In this document: piece after piece, positions 1-8,654 of the stretch
Layout of the letters: each line of letters starts with the position of its first letter
Position numbering within the stretch: the stretch's first letter is position 1
Source of the DNA: Planctomycetes bacterium MalM25
GTDB taxonomy: Bacteria; Planctomycetota; Planctomycetia; Pirellulales; Lacipirellulaceae
Assembly: GCA_007745835.1 (NCBI GenBank)
Contig: CP036424.1
Span: 3,087,968-3,151,967 of the forward strand
Direction of reading: 5' to 3'
DNA length: 64,000 nt
Position numbers and translations under genes: made by a program
The notes under the pieces: model-generated
The model's database searches: none
The model's input: only the letters and a program-made list of their open reading frames with translations
What the model was told of the DNA's origin: nothing

Positions 1-1
1 C

Positions 2-361
2 ATCGTGGGGGGCGCAGCGGATAAGACGCCCGAAGAGGTCGCCCGTCTGTTCGGTTACCTCGCGGACCTGCTCCGCAGTCACCAGCCGGAGGCGCCGGTC
101 ATCTGCTGCGACGTCCGCCCCGCCCCCAGCCGGTTCAAGGCGTGGGACAAGATCCGGCTCGGCAACGCCGCGTTGAAGGCGGCTTGCGAGCAGCGCGAGG
201 GCGTGCACTACCTCGACACATCCGACGCCTTCCTCGTCGAGGGGGGCGACGCCGCGAGGGCCGACCTGTACGGCCCCGACCGCCTGCACCTGAACGAAGC
301 GGGCTACGCGGTCTGGTCCGCGCAGATCAAGAGCGAGATCGACCGCGTGCTCGGCGAGTGA
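2..361 (+). CDS. SGNH/GDSL-type hydrolase, 3' part only
   Basis: The reading frame is already open at the left edge, so only the last ~119 codons are present. The C-terminal stretch DRLHLNEAGYAVW carries the Asp-x-x-His pair of SGNH hydrolases (block V: catalytic Asp and His). The preceding text (PVICCDVRPAPSRF, then a strand before YLDTSDAF) fits the alternating strand and helix layout of the fold. The nucleophile Ser and the Gly/Asn blocks would lie upstream, outside the window. These enzymes hydrolyse esters of lipids, acetylated sugars or similar substrates; the substrate cannot be named from this fragment. The GTG at position 5 is internal, not a start. Confidence 0.75.
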   Translation: MVGGAADKTPEEVARLFGYLADLLRSHQPEAPVICCDVRPAPSRFKAWDKIRLGNAALKAACEQREGVHYLDTSDAFLVEGGDAARADLYGPDRLHLNEAGYAVWSAQIKSEIDRVLGE

Positions 362-440
362 GGGGGTAGCGCGCTGAACGAAGAGACTCGCCCCGAGCGG
401 ATTGCGATCCGAGTGTTGCGTGGGGACTGCCTGATCAAAT

Positions 441-470
441 TTGACGGAATGAATAACCGTCGCATACGAT
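441..470 (+). promoter_or_regulatory. Candidate sigma70-type promoter with near-zero leader
   Basis: TTGACG (441-446) is followed after 18 bp by TACGAT (465-470). The predicted transcription start, 6-7 bp downstream, falls on or next to the A of the ATG at 477. No Shine-Dalgarno sequence is visible before that ATG, so a leaderless transcript is possible. The match is 5/6 and 4/6 to consensus. Sigma70-like boxes occur by chance, hence modest confidence. Confidence 0.4.
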
Positions 471-476
471 CCGTGT

Positions 477-1907
477 ATGGCGAGCTTCACTCACCGATCG
501 ACCCTCGGGTTGGTTCAGGGCTTGGTCGTCGCGACACTCTTGGCAGGGCCAGCCTGCCAAGCGAGCGATCCTTTGCCCGCGGGGGCCGTGCTGATCGACG
601 ACAACCTCGTCGGCGATCTTGAAGCGTGGGGCATGCTCGCCCTCAACCCGGCCCGCGATCAGATCGCCTACCAGAGCCGTGGAGCCTTGTGGGCCTCGGA
701 TCTTTCGGGGGCGCCACCCGAGCGGGTGGTCGATCTGCCCGACACGCAGTCCGCTTACCTCCTGGGGACAGACTACGCCTCGTCGCGATCGCGATTCAAC
801 AAGATCGGCGTCACTGATCTGCCCAAGGATCACTACCCGCGTGGTGAGGAACGCCCCACGATACGGATCAACGACCTCCAGTGGTCGGCGTCTCAAGGTG
901 GTTGGTGCTACCTCGAAATCTCAAGCACAGGCGAACGCTCCTACGACGCGAAGCTCTCGCACAAGATCCGTTCGGTAGCGAACAACAACACCGTTGAAAC
1001 GCTCACCACCGCCTGCCGAGAACGATTCGATCAACCCCAAAGGTTCTGGAGCTTCGCGCTGCCCGACAACCACAACCTCATCATCCTCTACGCCGGTTCC
1101 TACGCCCATGTCACAAGCCGGCTTCCTCTCTTCTGGAACCGAGTCACTCAACGGCCTTTGGTGACCAGCTACGACCGAATCTTCCCAAGCCCCTCGTGCC
1201 GCCGATTCCTCGGCGTCGAGATCGACACGCACCAGCTGGTGCTGCTCAACGCGGACCTCCGGATCGAGAGACGCTACGACGTTTTCCTCGGCAAGGAACA
1301 CCACCTCACCTCCTGCGCCTGGTCGCCGAACGAGCGACACCTCCTCTACAAGCTCAAGCCCGCTTACCCGCCCCGGACCGCCGTGCCGTATCGAATCGAC
1401 CTCGAGACGGGCGAGGGCCTCCGGCTGAGTGAATCGCACGAGGGCGATCGGTTCGTCCTGACGGGCGACCGGGACGAGGCGCTGAGGATCGGCAAGTTCC
1501 CGATCCGCCACGGCGGGAAGTCCGACGGCGGGGACGGGAGCTACGTATCGCTCGTCGAGGCCGGTGGCCGGCACGAGACGTTCCTAGCGAACTTCAATCG
1601 CCGAACCGTGCGCGGCCGGAGGAGCGGCGAAGACAAACCATATCCGATGCCGGTCGTCAGCGCGAGCACGCGACAGGCAGTCATCGCGCTGCCACGCGGA
1701 CCGGGAACGGTCGGCTACCGCTACTGGCTGGTGGACGCCCAAGGGGAGCGGCGGCCGCTCGGAATGGACAACCGCGACTGCTACTACTCGCCGTGGCGTG
1801 TGTTGGCGTTCGTCGACGGCGGCAACCGCCTGCTCGCCAACGATTACACGCGACTCTTCACCGTCCCGATCGAATCCATCTCGAAGGATGACGTCGATGG
1901 TCCGTAA
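477..1907 (+). CDS. Secreted WD40/PD40-like propeller protein, unknown function (copy 1)
   Basis: A 476-aa protein. Residues 1-30 form a signal peptide (basic start, then LGLVQGLVVATLLAGPACQA). The mature part contains repeating blades of the PD40/TolB-like kind, for example NPARDQIAYQS near the start and CAWSPNERHLLYKL in the middle. No catalytic motif is recognised. It is a diverged paralogue of the next gene: RFLGVEIDTHQLVLLNADL here aligns with RWIGLEKDTRQLVILDADF there. The two overlap and are probably co-transcribed. The ATG at 477 is preceded by a candidate promoter almost abutting it. A role as an extracytoplasmic scaffold or binding protein is only a guess. Confidence 0.7.
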   Translation: MASFTHRSTLGLVQGLVVATLLAGPACQASDPLPAGAVLIDDNLVGDLEAWGMLALNPARDQIAYQSRGALWASDLSGAPPERVVDLPDTQSAYLLGTDYASSRSRFNKIGVTDLPKDHYPRGEERPTIRINDLQWSASQGGWCYLEISSTGERSYDAKLSHKIRSVANNNTVETLTTACRERFDQPQRFWSFALPDNHNLIILYAGSYAHVTSRLPLFWNRVTQRPLVTSYDRIFPSPSCRRFLGVEIDTHQLVLLNADLRIERRYDVFLGKEHHLTSCAWSPNERHLLYKLKPAYPPRTAVPYRIDLETGEGLRLSESHEGDRFVLTGDRDEALRIGKFPIRHGGKSDGGDGSYVSLVEAGGRHETFLANFNRRTVRGRRSGEDKPYPMPVVSASTRQAVIALPRGPGTVGYRYWLVDAQGERRPLGMDNRDCYYSPWRVLAFVDGGNRLLANDYTRLFTVPIESISKDDVDGP

Positions 1908-3279
1908 CCTGCCCGGGGCGCTGGCGTTCGCCCCCCTGCTCGTTGGTCTCGCCTCCGCCGGCATGCCGTCGATCGAAGGGGCCCGTGTGCTCGATGGCAA
2001 CGCCTTGCTTCACGAGCGACCCTACGTCGTGCTCTCCCCTAATCGCGAACAGGTGGCGTACGTCAGCAAGGGACATGTCGTTTTCTGCAACGTCCTCGAT
2101 CCGCAACCCAAGCGTCTGGGCGCGGTCCCGGGGAGTTGGACCGAGATCTTGGCACGTCCCGAAAACGCTCATGCGTTAGGCAACTCTCACGTGCTTCTTA
2201 AAAAACTGGGGCGTGAGGAACGGTCCGCCTTCTACAATAAGCTGAGCCGGGTCGTTGACCTGCAATGGACCCACGACAGCGAGTCCGTGGTGTGGGGCTT
2301 GCAGCGGTTCGTCGAAGGGGACGTGCCGGCGGACCCACGACAACCGCCGAGCCGCGTCGGGCAGACGGAGTACTGGATCGCCACGACCGCGGGTGAAAAA
2401 CGCCCCATGCTCACAACCCGGCGTGGCGGTGCCCGAATCACTCGCGACCGACGTTACTCTGTGGCCAACGCTCACTCCAAGGCCTTGATCTGGGACCTCA
2501 AGGCCAACCGCCCCCGCGCCACCCCCTACCTCCGACTGACCGCGTCAAGCACGAGCGACCGGTGGATCGGCCTCGAGAAAGACACGCGGCAGCTGGTGAT
2601 CCTCGACGCGGACTTTGAGGTCGTGCAGCGGTTCGAGGAATTCATGCCGAAACTAACCTTTGGGAGCGAGTTGCTCTGGTCGCCCGATGAACGCTACGCG
2701 TTGCTACGCAACCAAATCGGCTTCGACCATTACAGCAACTGGAAGGGGTTTTGCCTCGATCTCGAAACCGGGGAGAAACTCCCACTCGAGGGGTGGTTTA
2801 TGCGAGAAGATTTTGCCTTCACCGGACGCGGCGACGAGTTCTATCGCTGCGGGGTTAGCGGGAAGAGAAACCCACAAGTCACCGCCACTATCGTGACCGG
2901 GGCTCACTTCACCCTCTATCCATCACTCATAGCCGAACCGATCCGGCTGTTGGAGGTTCAATACGGCACGCGAAATCACAACGCTGCGCCAAGCAGCCCG
3001 GGCCCGTACGGCGTGTTCGCTAGCGCCGATGCCGAGTGCTTCCTCTTGTGCCAAAGCGGCCCGGGAAATAACCGCTGGGAGTGGCGCTGGCGGCTGTGCG
3101 ATCGAGAGGGGGCACTACGCCCTCTGGCCCCCGAGGCCCCCGACCTCGCCGCGCCTAGCGTGCGCATCGCCGGCTTCGCCAAGGGCGACCGTGAGGTGAT
3201 CGCGTACGACCGAACCGGTCTCTTCGCGTTGCCGGTTTCGCCACCGGGCGCGAAATCAACCAGTGCACCGTCGCCCTAG
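1897..3279 (+). CDS. Secreted WD40/PD40-like propeller protein, unknown function (copy 2)
   Basis: A 460-aa paralogue of the gene before it, with the same blade phrases (LSPNREQVAYVS, LLWSPDERYALLRN). The start chosen is ATG 1897 because an AAGG at 1884-1887 sits 9 nt upstream; ATG 1888 is an alternative. Either start lies inside the end of copy 1 (11-nt overlap), which suggests translational coupling. The N-terminus (LPGALAFAPLLVGLASAGMP) is a signal peptide. Tandem duplication followed by divergence is the simplest history. The gene is convergent with the S9 peptidase gene, 35 nt away. No enzymatic residues could be identified. Confidence 0.7.
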   Translation: MVRNLPGALAFAPLLVGLASAGMPSIEGARVLDGNALLHERPYVVLSPNREQVAYVSKGHVVFCNVLDPQPKRLGAVPGSWTEILARPENAHALGNSHVLLKKLGREERSAFYNKLSRVVDLQWTHDSESVVWGLQRFVEGDVPADPRQPPSRVGQTEYWIATTAGEKRPMLTTRRGGARITRDRRYSVANAHSKALIWDLKANRPRATPYLRLTASSTSDRWIGLEKDTRQLVILDADFEVVQRFEEFMPKLTFGSELLWSPDERYALLRNQIGFDHYSNWKGFCLDLETGEKLPLEGWFMREDFAFTGRGDEFYRCGVSGKRNPQVTATIVTGAHFTLYPSLIAEPIRLLEVQYGTRNHNAAPSSPGPYGVFASADAECFLLCQSGPGNNRWEWRWRLCDREGALRPLAPEAPDLAAPSVRIAGFAKGDREVIAYDRTGLFALPVSPPGAKSTSAPSP

Positions 3280-3314
3280 ACAGCCGTCGTTTATCGCGTC
3301 CGCCGCCATGGGGC

Positions 3315-5615
3315 TCACTCGGCTTCTTCGGCGCCCTCTTCGGCAGCGGGTTCCGGCGGCATCTTCTGCCGCTCGGGGGGGAGCACCTCGGCCAGACCGG
3401 GCGCGCCGGTGACCCCCGTGGGCACGTGCAGGCTGCAGCCCTCCAAGTCCTCGGGCTCCAGCGGCTCGTAGCGCCCGCCCAGGTGCTCGGACAGGAACGC
3501 CTCGGTGACGGCGTTGAAGCTCGTGCGGTTCTGGGGGCGTTGGAAGCCGTGCCCCTCGTCCGGGTAAAGGGCGTAGGTGACCGGGATCCCCTTGGCCTCC
3601 ATCGCCTGGACGATCTGGTCCGCTTCGAGCTGCGTGACGCGCGGGTCGTTCGCCCCCTGGCCAATCAACAGTGGCTTGCTGATCTGGTCGACCTTTGTCA
3701 GCGGCGAACGGGCCAGCAACTCGGCCTGGCCCTCTTCGGTCGTCCAGTCGCCGACGCGTTCTTTCATGACCGGCATGAACTGGTACCAGTACGGCGGCAC
3801 GTTGTTCATCAGCGTCACGAGGCTCGACGGGCCGACGATGTCCACTCCGCACGCGAACGTGTCCGGCGTGAACGTGAGCCCGACGAGCGTCGCGTAGCCG
3901 CCGTACGAGCCGCCCATGATGCCGACCTTCGACTCCTCGGCGATCTTCTTATCGACGGCCCAGGCGACCGCGTCGATCAGGTCGTCGTGCATCTTGCCGG
4001 ACCACTCACCGTTGGCGGCGTTGATGAAGTTCTTGCCGAAGCCGGTCGAGCCGCGGTAGTTGACGCTCAGCACGGCGTACCCGCGGTTGGCGAGCCACTG
4101 GTGGCTCGCGTTGTAACCCCAGCCGTCGCGGGCCCACGGCCCGCCGTGCACGTCGAGCACCAGGGGCAGCGGCGCGTCGGGCACGCCGTCGCCGTCCGGG
4201 TCGGTCCCGACGGGCAGCGTCAGGTAGCTGACCAGTTTGAGCCCGTCGCGGCTGTCGATGACCGGCGTGTGCATCTTCGCCAACGAGTACTCGCCCAGGT
4301 CGTCGCGGCTGTTGAACAGGAACCGCATACGGGCGTCGCCCTTCGCCCCTTGCCCATTCGAAGCAGCGCGGTCGTACAGGTAGAACTTGAGCGGCCCGTT
4401 GTCCAGCACGTAGGCGACGGTCCACTTCGCGTCGTCGAGTGTGCGGCTGGTGACGATGAACTCACCGTCTTGGAAGCCTTGCAGGAACTCGATGTCGGGG
4501 CGGATCGCCTCGTCGAGGATCTTCCATTCCGTGCGGCTGTAAGTGAACGAGACCGCCTGCAACGTCTTCTCGGTCGGGTGCGACATGACGCCGCCGACGT
4601 CGGCGCGCGAGTCCTCGGCGATCAAGGCGATGTCGCCCGACTCCAGATCGCGCGAGAAGAGCCCCGCGGTGTCGCGGTCGCGACTGTCCTCGAAGTAGAG
4701 GACCTCGCCCGTCTTGTCGAAGCCGGCCGGACCGCTGGTCATCGCGTCGACGCTGGAGAACTCCTCCATCGGCTCCCAGTCGGCGTAGCCCTTGTCTCCG
4801 GGCTGCTCTTCGGTCGGCTTCAGCCAGACCTGGCCGGCGCCCTCCGTGAAGTTCACGGCGAGGCGCACGCGGAAATCGTCGTCGGTCACAAAGCCGGCGA
4901 CGCCCGGGTTCTCTTGCACGAGCGACTTCTCGCCCGTGACGACGTTCACGCGATAGATATCGTGGAATCGCTTGTCGCGGTCGTTGAAACCGATCAGCAG
5001 TTCATCCGGGAACTTTTCGCTCGCGCCGGCAAGCTGACCGCGGACGCCGTCGACTGGCGTGAGGTCTTTCGTCTCGCCGGTCTCGACGTCGGTCGCGTAG
5101 ACGTGGAAGTTCTCATCGCCTCCCTTGTCCTGCGTGTAGACGAGGTAGCGGCTGTTGTAAGTCCAGCTGTGCGAGCGGATGCCGCGGAATGTATCGTCGG
5201 TCACCGGCTTTGCAGCCGAAGGGTCGTCAGAGGGACCAACCCACACGTTCAGAACGCCTTCGACCGGCTTGAGGTAGCTCAGCCATTTGCCGTCCGGGCT
5301 GAGCCGCGCCTGGGCCCGGTCGGGGTTGCCGAAGAGAACCTCTCGGGGGATCAGCGGGGTCTCATTCTTCACGGCTTTCTCTTCCTCTTGGGGATCGATC
5401 CCCAGGCCTTGCGCCTCGGGCTCTTCGGCTTCGACGACCCGCGCTTCGGTGGTCCCGGCCTGGACCGTCTGGCCCGTCGCGGCCGCTTCGTTGGCTGGCT
5501 TGCAACCCGCCGCGAGGGCGGTCAGCAGGCCGGCAAAGAGGGCCAGTTCGGTGAACGTGCGGATCGCTCCGCCTGACGACTGGTGTGCGGAACGAGATTT
5601 CTGGCGGCGTGCCAT
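3315..5615 (-). CDS. S9 family prolyl oligopeptidase-type peptidase, lipoprotein
   Basis: A 766-aa serine peptidase of the prolyl-oligopeptidase / acylaminoacyl-peptidase family. The start ATG at 5615 is preceded by GGGAGGAA about 9 nt upstream on the same strand. The N-terminus carries a hydrophobic segment ending LTALAAGC, a lipobox, so the protein is probably membrane-anchored outside the cytoplasm. The N-terminal two thirds form a beta-propeller (phrases such as ARLSPDGKWLSYL). The C-terminal alpha/beta-hydrolase domain has GGSYGGYA with Ser ~570, Asp ~657 in GANDPRV and His ~689 in DEGHGF, a complete triad. It probably degrades peptides in the periplasm; the substrate is unknown. Confidence 0.9.
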   Translation of the reverse strand: MARRQKSRSAHQSSGGAIRTFTELALFAGLLTALAAGCKPANEAAATGQTVQAGTTEARVVEAEEPEAQGLGIDPQEEEKAVKNETPLIPREVLFGNPDRAQARLSPDGKWLSYLKPVEGVLNVWVGPSDDPSAAKPVTDDTFRGIRSHSWTYNSRYLVYTQDKGGDENFHVYATDVETGETKDLTPVDGVRGQLAGASEKFPDELLIGFNDRDKRFHDIYRVNVVTGEKSLVQENPGVAGFVTDDDFRVRLAVNFTEGAGQVWLKPTEEQPGDKGYADWEPMEEFSSVDAMTSGPAGFDKTGEVLYFEDSRDRDTAGLFSRDLESGDIALIAEDSRADVGGVMSHPTEKTLQAVSFTYSRTEWKILDEAIRPDIEFLQGFQDGEFIVTSRTLDDAKWTVAYVLDNGPLKFYLYDRAASNGQGAKGDARMRFLFNSRDDLGEYSLAKMHTPVIDSRDGLKLVSYLTLPVGTDPDGDGVPDAPLPLVLDVHGGPWARDGWGYNASHQWLANRGYAVLSVNYRGSTGFGKNFINAANGEWSGKMHDDLIDAVAWAVDKKIAEESKVGIMGGSYGGYATLVGLTFTPDTFACGVDIVGPSSLVTLMNNVPPYWYQFMPVMKERVGDWTTEEGQAELLARSPLTKVDQISKPLLIGQGANDPRVTQLEADQIVQAMEAKGIPVTYALYPDEGHGFQRPQNRTSFNAVTEAFLSEHLGGRYEPLEPEDLEGCSLHVPTGVTGAPGLAEVLPPERQKMPPEPAAEEGAEEAE

Positions 5616-5757
5616 GGTGGGTTTCCTCCCTGATCGGTGCGCAGCCTGTGGGGGCGACGCGGGGCGTGGCTCGGTGGACAGGCCGGCGGGCCTTCGTGGC
5701 GGCCGGCGACGGAGCGTGTGGTGCGTCTTCTCCCTGACGCCCGAGCGTGTGAATAGC

Positions 5758-5790
5758 GAGACCGTGGTCGAACAAGAATCGTACGGTCTC
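5758..5790. promoter_or_regulatory. Inverted repeat upstream of the S9 peptidase gene
   Basis: Perfect 8-bp arms GAGACCGT (5758-5765) and ACGGTCTC (5783-5790) are separated by 17 bp. They lie in the 277-bp divergent spacer between the S9 peptidase gene and comEC. It could be an operator or a short hairpin; no convincing promoter boxes were found next to it. Confidence 0.25.
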
Positions 5791-5892
5791 AACGCCGATC
5801 TTGCCTACGCCCCGCCAGCCGCCGCAGTTCGCCCCGTTTCTCGCGGCGGACTATGCTAGCACCCTGTTCAGGCCCCCTCCGACCGAGCCACG

Positions 5893-8433
5893 ATGCCCCT
5901 CCCGCGCGGATCCGCCGGCCGTCGCCTCGCCGAAGAGCGGCTCGCGGAACGCCGACGATCGCCACGACGGCCAGCTGAGACGCCGCTCGTCTGGATCGCC
6001 CTCGCGACCGGCGCCGGAGCGCTGACGGCCGTCGCCCTGCCCCACCTCGGCTTCGGCCCACCGGTGCTGGGAGCCACCGGCGCCATGCTGCTGATGGCTT
6101 GGGCGCACGCCTGGTGGCGTCACGCGGACACCCGGGCTTGCGGCCTCCTGCTGGCGAGCGTCGCCTCGCTGGCAGGCGCCTGGGCCGGCGCCGCCTGGCG
6201 ATGGTTCCCTGTGGACGACGTGGGCCGCTACGCTCCGCGCGACGCCGAGCCGGTCTGCTTCGAAGCCCGTGTCCATCGCGTCCCGACGGTTTACCCCGCT
6301 GAGGAACGTTCCCCCTTCCAAGCGATCCCGCCCCGCGATCGCACCGTGCTGGATGTCGAGGTCGTCGCCTTACGAGACGGCGTCCGATGGCGGCCAACAA
6401 GCGGACGGTGCGAGGTCACCATCGCGGGACGGCTCGAAGCGCTGACGCCGGGCGAGCGGTTGCGGGTCTTCGGGCAACTGCGTCGTCCCTCTCCCGCGAT
6501 GAACCCGGGGCAGCGCGACGCGGCCGCGATGGACCGCGCCGAGCGCAAGCTCGCCCGTGTCTGGACCGAATCGCCGGCGTGCGTCGCCTCCCTCGGTAAC
6601 ACCAGCGAATCACCCGCCGCCTGGTTGGCGAGCACGCGAGTGTGGTCACTCGATCGGATCGACGCCCACCTCCCCCCTGTGGTGAGCCCGCTCGCGCGGG
6701 CGATGCTGCTCGGTGAGGGATCTCGGCTCCCCGAGCCGGTCGTCAAGGCGTTCCGCAAGACGGGCACGCTCCACGTGCTGGTGGTCTCCGGACTGCACGT
6801 CGGGCTCGTGGCGGCGGTGCTACCCGGTCTGGCGGCGCTCGGCCTGCTGCCGCGACGGCTCGCTTGGTGCGGGGCGTTGGTGCTGGTGATCGCCTACGTG
6901 GCGCTCGTCGGGGCGCGTCCCTCGGCGGTGCGAGCGGGCGTGGTCGCCGCAGCCGCCTGCCTCGCCGCCCTCTCGGGATGGCGGGCGCTGAGCCTCAATT
7001 CACTCGCCGGCGCAGGCGTGGCGGTCTTCGCCACGCAGCCCGGCGCCTGGGCGGCGGCCGGGACGCAACTCAGCTTCCTCGCCGCGGCGACGCTGCTGGG
7101 GGTCTCCTCCTGGATCGCCCACCGCAACGCGAAGGTGACGCCCCCGCTGGAGCGCCTCGTCGAATCGACGCGGACGCCGATCGAGCGGCTCGTACGCCGC
7201 GGCCTCGCGTGGGCGGGCTGGGTCCTCGCCGCGACCCTCGCCGTGCAGTTGGTGACCGGGCCACTCGTGGCCTCGGAGTTCCACCGCGTCTCGCCTGCGG
7301 CGGCGCCGCTCGCGTTGGTGGTCTCACCGCTGGTCGCCCTCTCGGTCGGCTCCGGCCTGCTCCTACTGGCTGCGGAATCGGTCGGGCTCTCGTGGATCGC
7401 CGAGGCGGCTGGCTGGCTGTGCGGTGTTGCGGTGCAGTCGATGGGCGATTCGGTTGTCGCAACTTCCCGGTTTGCCGGCGCGGGATTCTGGACCGCCGGC
7501 CCCACGGGCTGGTGGTCGGCCGCTTGGATCGCCAGTTGCGGGATCGGCGCCCTCCTGGCGAACTACGGCGTGAACGCTAGGCCCTTCTTGCTGCGCAGCG
7601 GCGTCGCGTTGGCGGCCGCGGCGTTCGCCCCGACGCTCTGGTCCACCTGGGCCGACGCCGACAAGCTGCGGTGCCACTTCCTCGCGGTCGGTCACGGCTC
7701 GGCGACACTGATCGAAACTCCCGACGGTGAGTGCGTGCTCATCGACGCCGGCGCTCTCGGCTCCCCCGACCGAGTCGCCGACACCGTGGCCCGAACCCTG
7801 TGGGCGCACGGGGTGACGCGGATCGACGCGATCCTGCTCACGCACGCCGACATCGATCATTACAACGCCATCCCTGGGTTGATCGAGCGTTTCCCCGTCG
7901 AGGCGATCTGGACAACCCACCGGATGTTCCCACGCGTCATCGACGACACCGACCATTCCGGCCCCGCCGAGTTGGCCCGGCTGCTTAAGCAAGCGAACCT
8001 GCCGACCCGGCTGCTACGGCGTGGCGACCGGTTGCGTGTGGGCGCGGCCCGACTGGAGGTGCTCCACCCTGACGAGTTGGGCGTTCTCGGGTCGGACAAC
8101 GCGAACAGCCTCGTCCTGGGCGTCGAGTACGCGGGCCGCCGCCTCCTGCTTCCAGGCGACCTCGAGTCACCTGGGATCGAGGCCCTGCTGGCACAAGAGC
8201 CCTACGACTGCGATCTGATACTGGCGCCCCACCACGGCAGCCACCGCAGCAACCCGCCCGGCTTCGCCGCCTGGTGCCGCCCGGAGCGGGTCGTCATCAG
8301 CAGCGGCCAACCACGCGGCGAGGCCCGCTCCGCCTACGCCCGAGCGGGGGCTGAGGTGATTTCGACCCACGAGACAGGAGAAGTGAGTGTCTCGCTCAGC
8401 GAGCGAGGGCTCGAAGTGAACAGTTTCCGCTAA
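5893..8433 (+). CDS. comEC: ComEC/Rec2 family DNA internalisation channel protein
   Basis: An 846-aa polytopic membrane protein with the three-part ComEC layout: an N-terminal membrane/OB-like region (from ~residue 30, LVWIALATGAGAL), a central competence domain with many transmembrane helices (FRKTGTLHVLVVSGLHVGL is the family hallmark), and a C-terminal metallo-beta-lactamase-like domain. That last domain shows HADIDH at residues 651-656 and HHGSHRSN from ~780, so the nuclease-like metal site looks intact. In the family the protein moves single-stranded DNA across the inner membrane during transformation. No other competence gene lies next to it; a prepilin peptidase is 13 kb downstream. 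Confidence 0.93.
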   Translation: MPLPRGSAGRRLAEERLAERRRSPRRPAETPLVWIALATGAGALTAVALPHLGFGPPVLGATGAMLLMAWAHAWWRHADTRACGLLLASVASLAGAWAGAAWRWFPVDDVGRYAPRDAEPVCFEARVHRVPTVYPAEERSPFQAIPPRDRTVLDVEVVALRDGVRWRPTSGRCEVTIAGRLEALTPGERLRVFGQLRRPSPAMNPGQRDAAAMDRAERKLARVWTESPACVASLGNTSESPAAWLASTRVWSLDRIDAHLPPVVSPLARAMLLGEGSRLPEPVVKAFRKTGTLHVLVVSGLHVGLVAAVLPGLAALGLLPRRLAWCGALVLVIAYVALVGARPSAVRAGVVAAAACLAALSGWRALSLNSLAGAGVAVFATQPGAWAAAGTQLSFLAAATLLGVSSWIAHRNAKVTPPLERLVESTRTPIERLVRRGLAWAGWVLAATLAVQLVTGPLVASEFHRVSPAAAPLALVVSPLVALSVGSGLLLLAAESVGLSWIAEAAGWLCGVAVQSMGDSVVATSRFAGAGFWTAGPTGWWSAAWIASCGIGALLANYGVNARPFLLRSGVALAAAAFAPTLWSTWADADKLRCHFLAVGHGSATLIETPDGECVLIDAGALGSPDRVADTVARTLWAHGVTRIDAILLTHADIDHYNAIPGLIERFPVEAIWTTHRMFPRVIDDTDHSGPAELARLLKQANLPTRLLRRGDRLRVGAARLEVLHPDELGVLGSDNANSLVLGVEYAGRRLLLPGDLESPGIEALLAQEPYDCDLILAPHHGSHRSNPPGFAAWCRPERVVISSGQPRGEARSAYARAGAEVISTHETGEVSVSLSERGLEVNSFR

Positions 8434-8520
8434 GAAAGCGTGACGAATCGCCGCAACAGACCTCTTCTGGGGTAGGCACTCGGCCTAGGGATACCTAGCT
8501 TTAACTTGATTGGACGCCGC

Positions 8521-8542
8521 TTGTGAGAGCTTGTCTCAACAA
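8521..8542. promoter_or_regulatory. Operator-like inverted repeat upstream of the desaturase
   Basis: The core TGAGA-GCTTG-TCTCA is a perfect 5-bp-arm palindrome flanked by partly symmetric TTG and ACAA. It lies ~115 bp upstream of the desaturase ATG in a spacer that is less GC-rich than its neighbours. Desaturase genes are commonly controlled by TetR-type repressors binding such sites, but nothing here identifies the regulator. Confidence 0.25.
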
Positions 8543-8654
8543 AGCAGATCGCTTTCAATCCCCAACACCACTGGACGGCGATCGCTCGAGAGGGGCTATT
8601 TGGCTCACGAGTCCGACGCCGCGTCATACCCGCCCCCCTGAAGGCTGATTTCGT

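Noticed and set aside
3426-5576. Long open frame (716 codons) antisense to the S9 peptidase gene
   Set aside because: In GC-rich DNA the antisense of a real gene often stays open. Its protein is Arg/Val/Asp-rich without motifs, while the S9 gene has a full catalytic triad.
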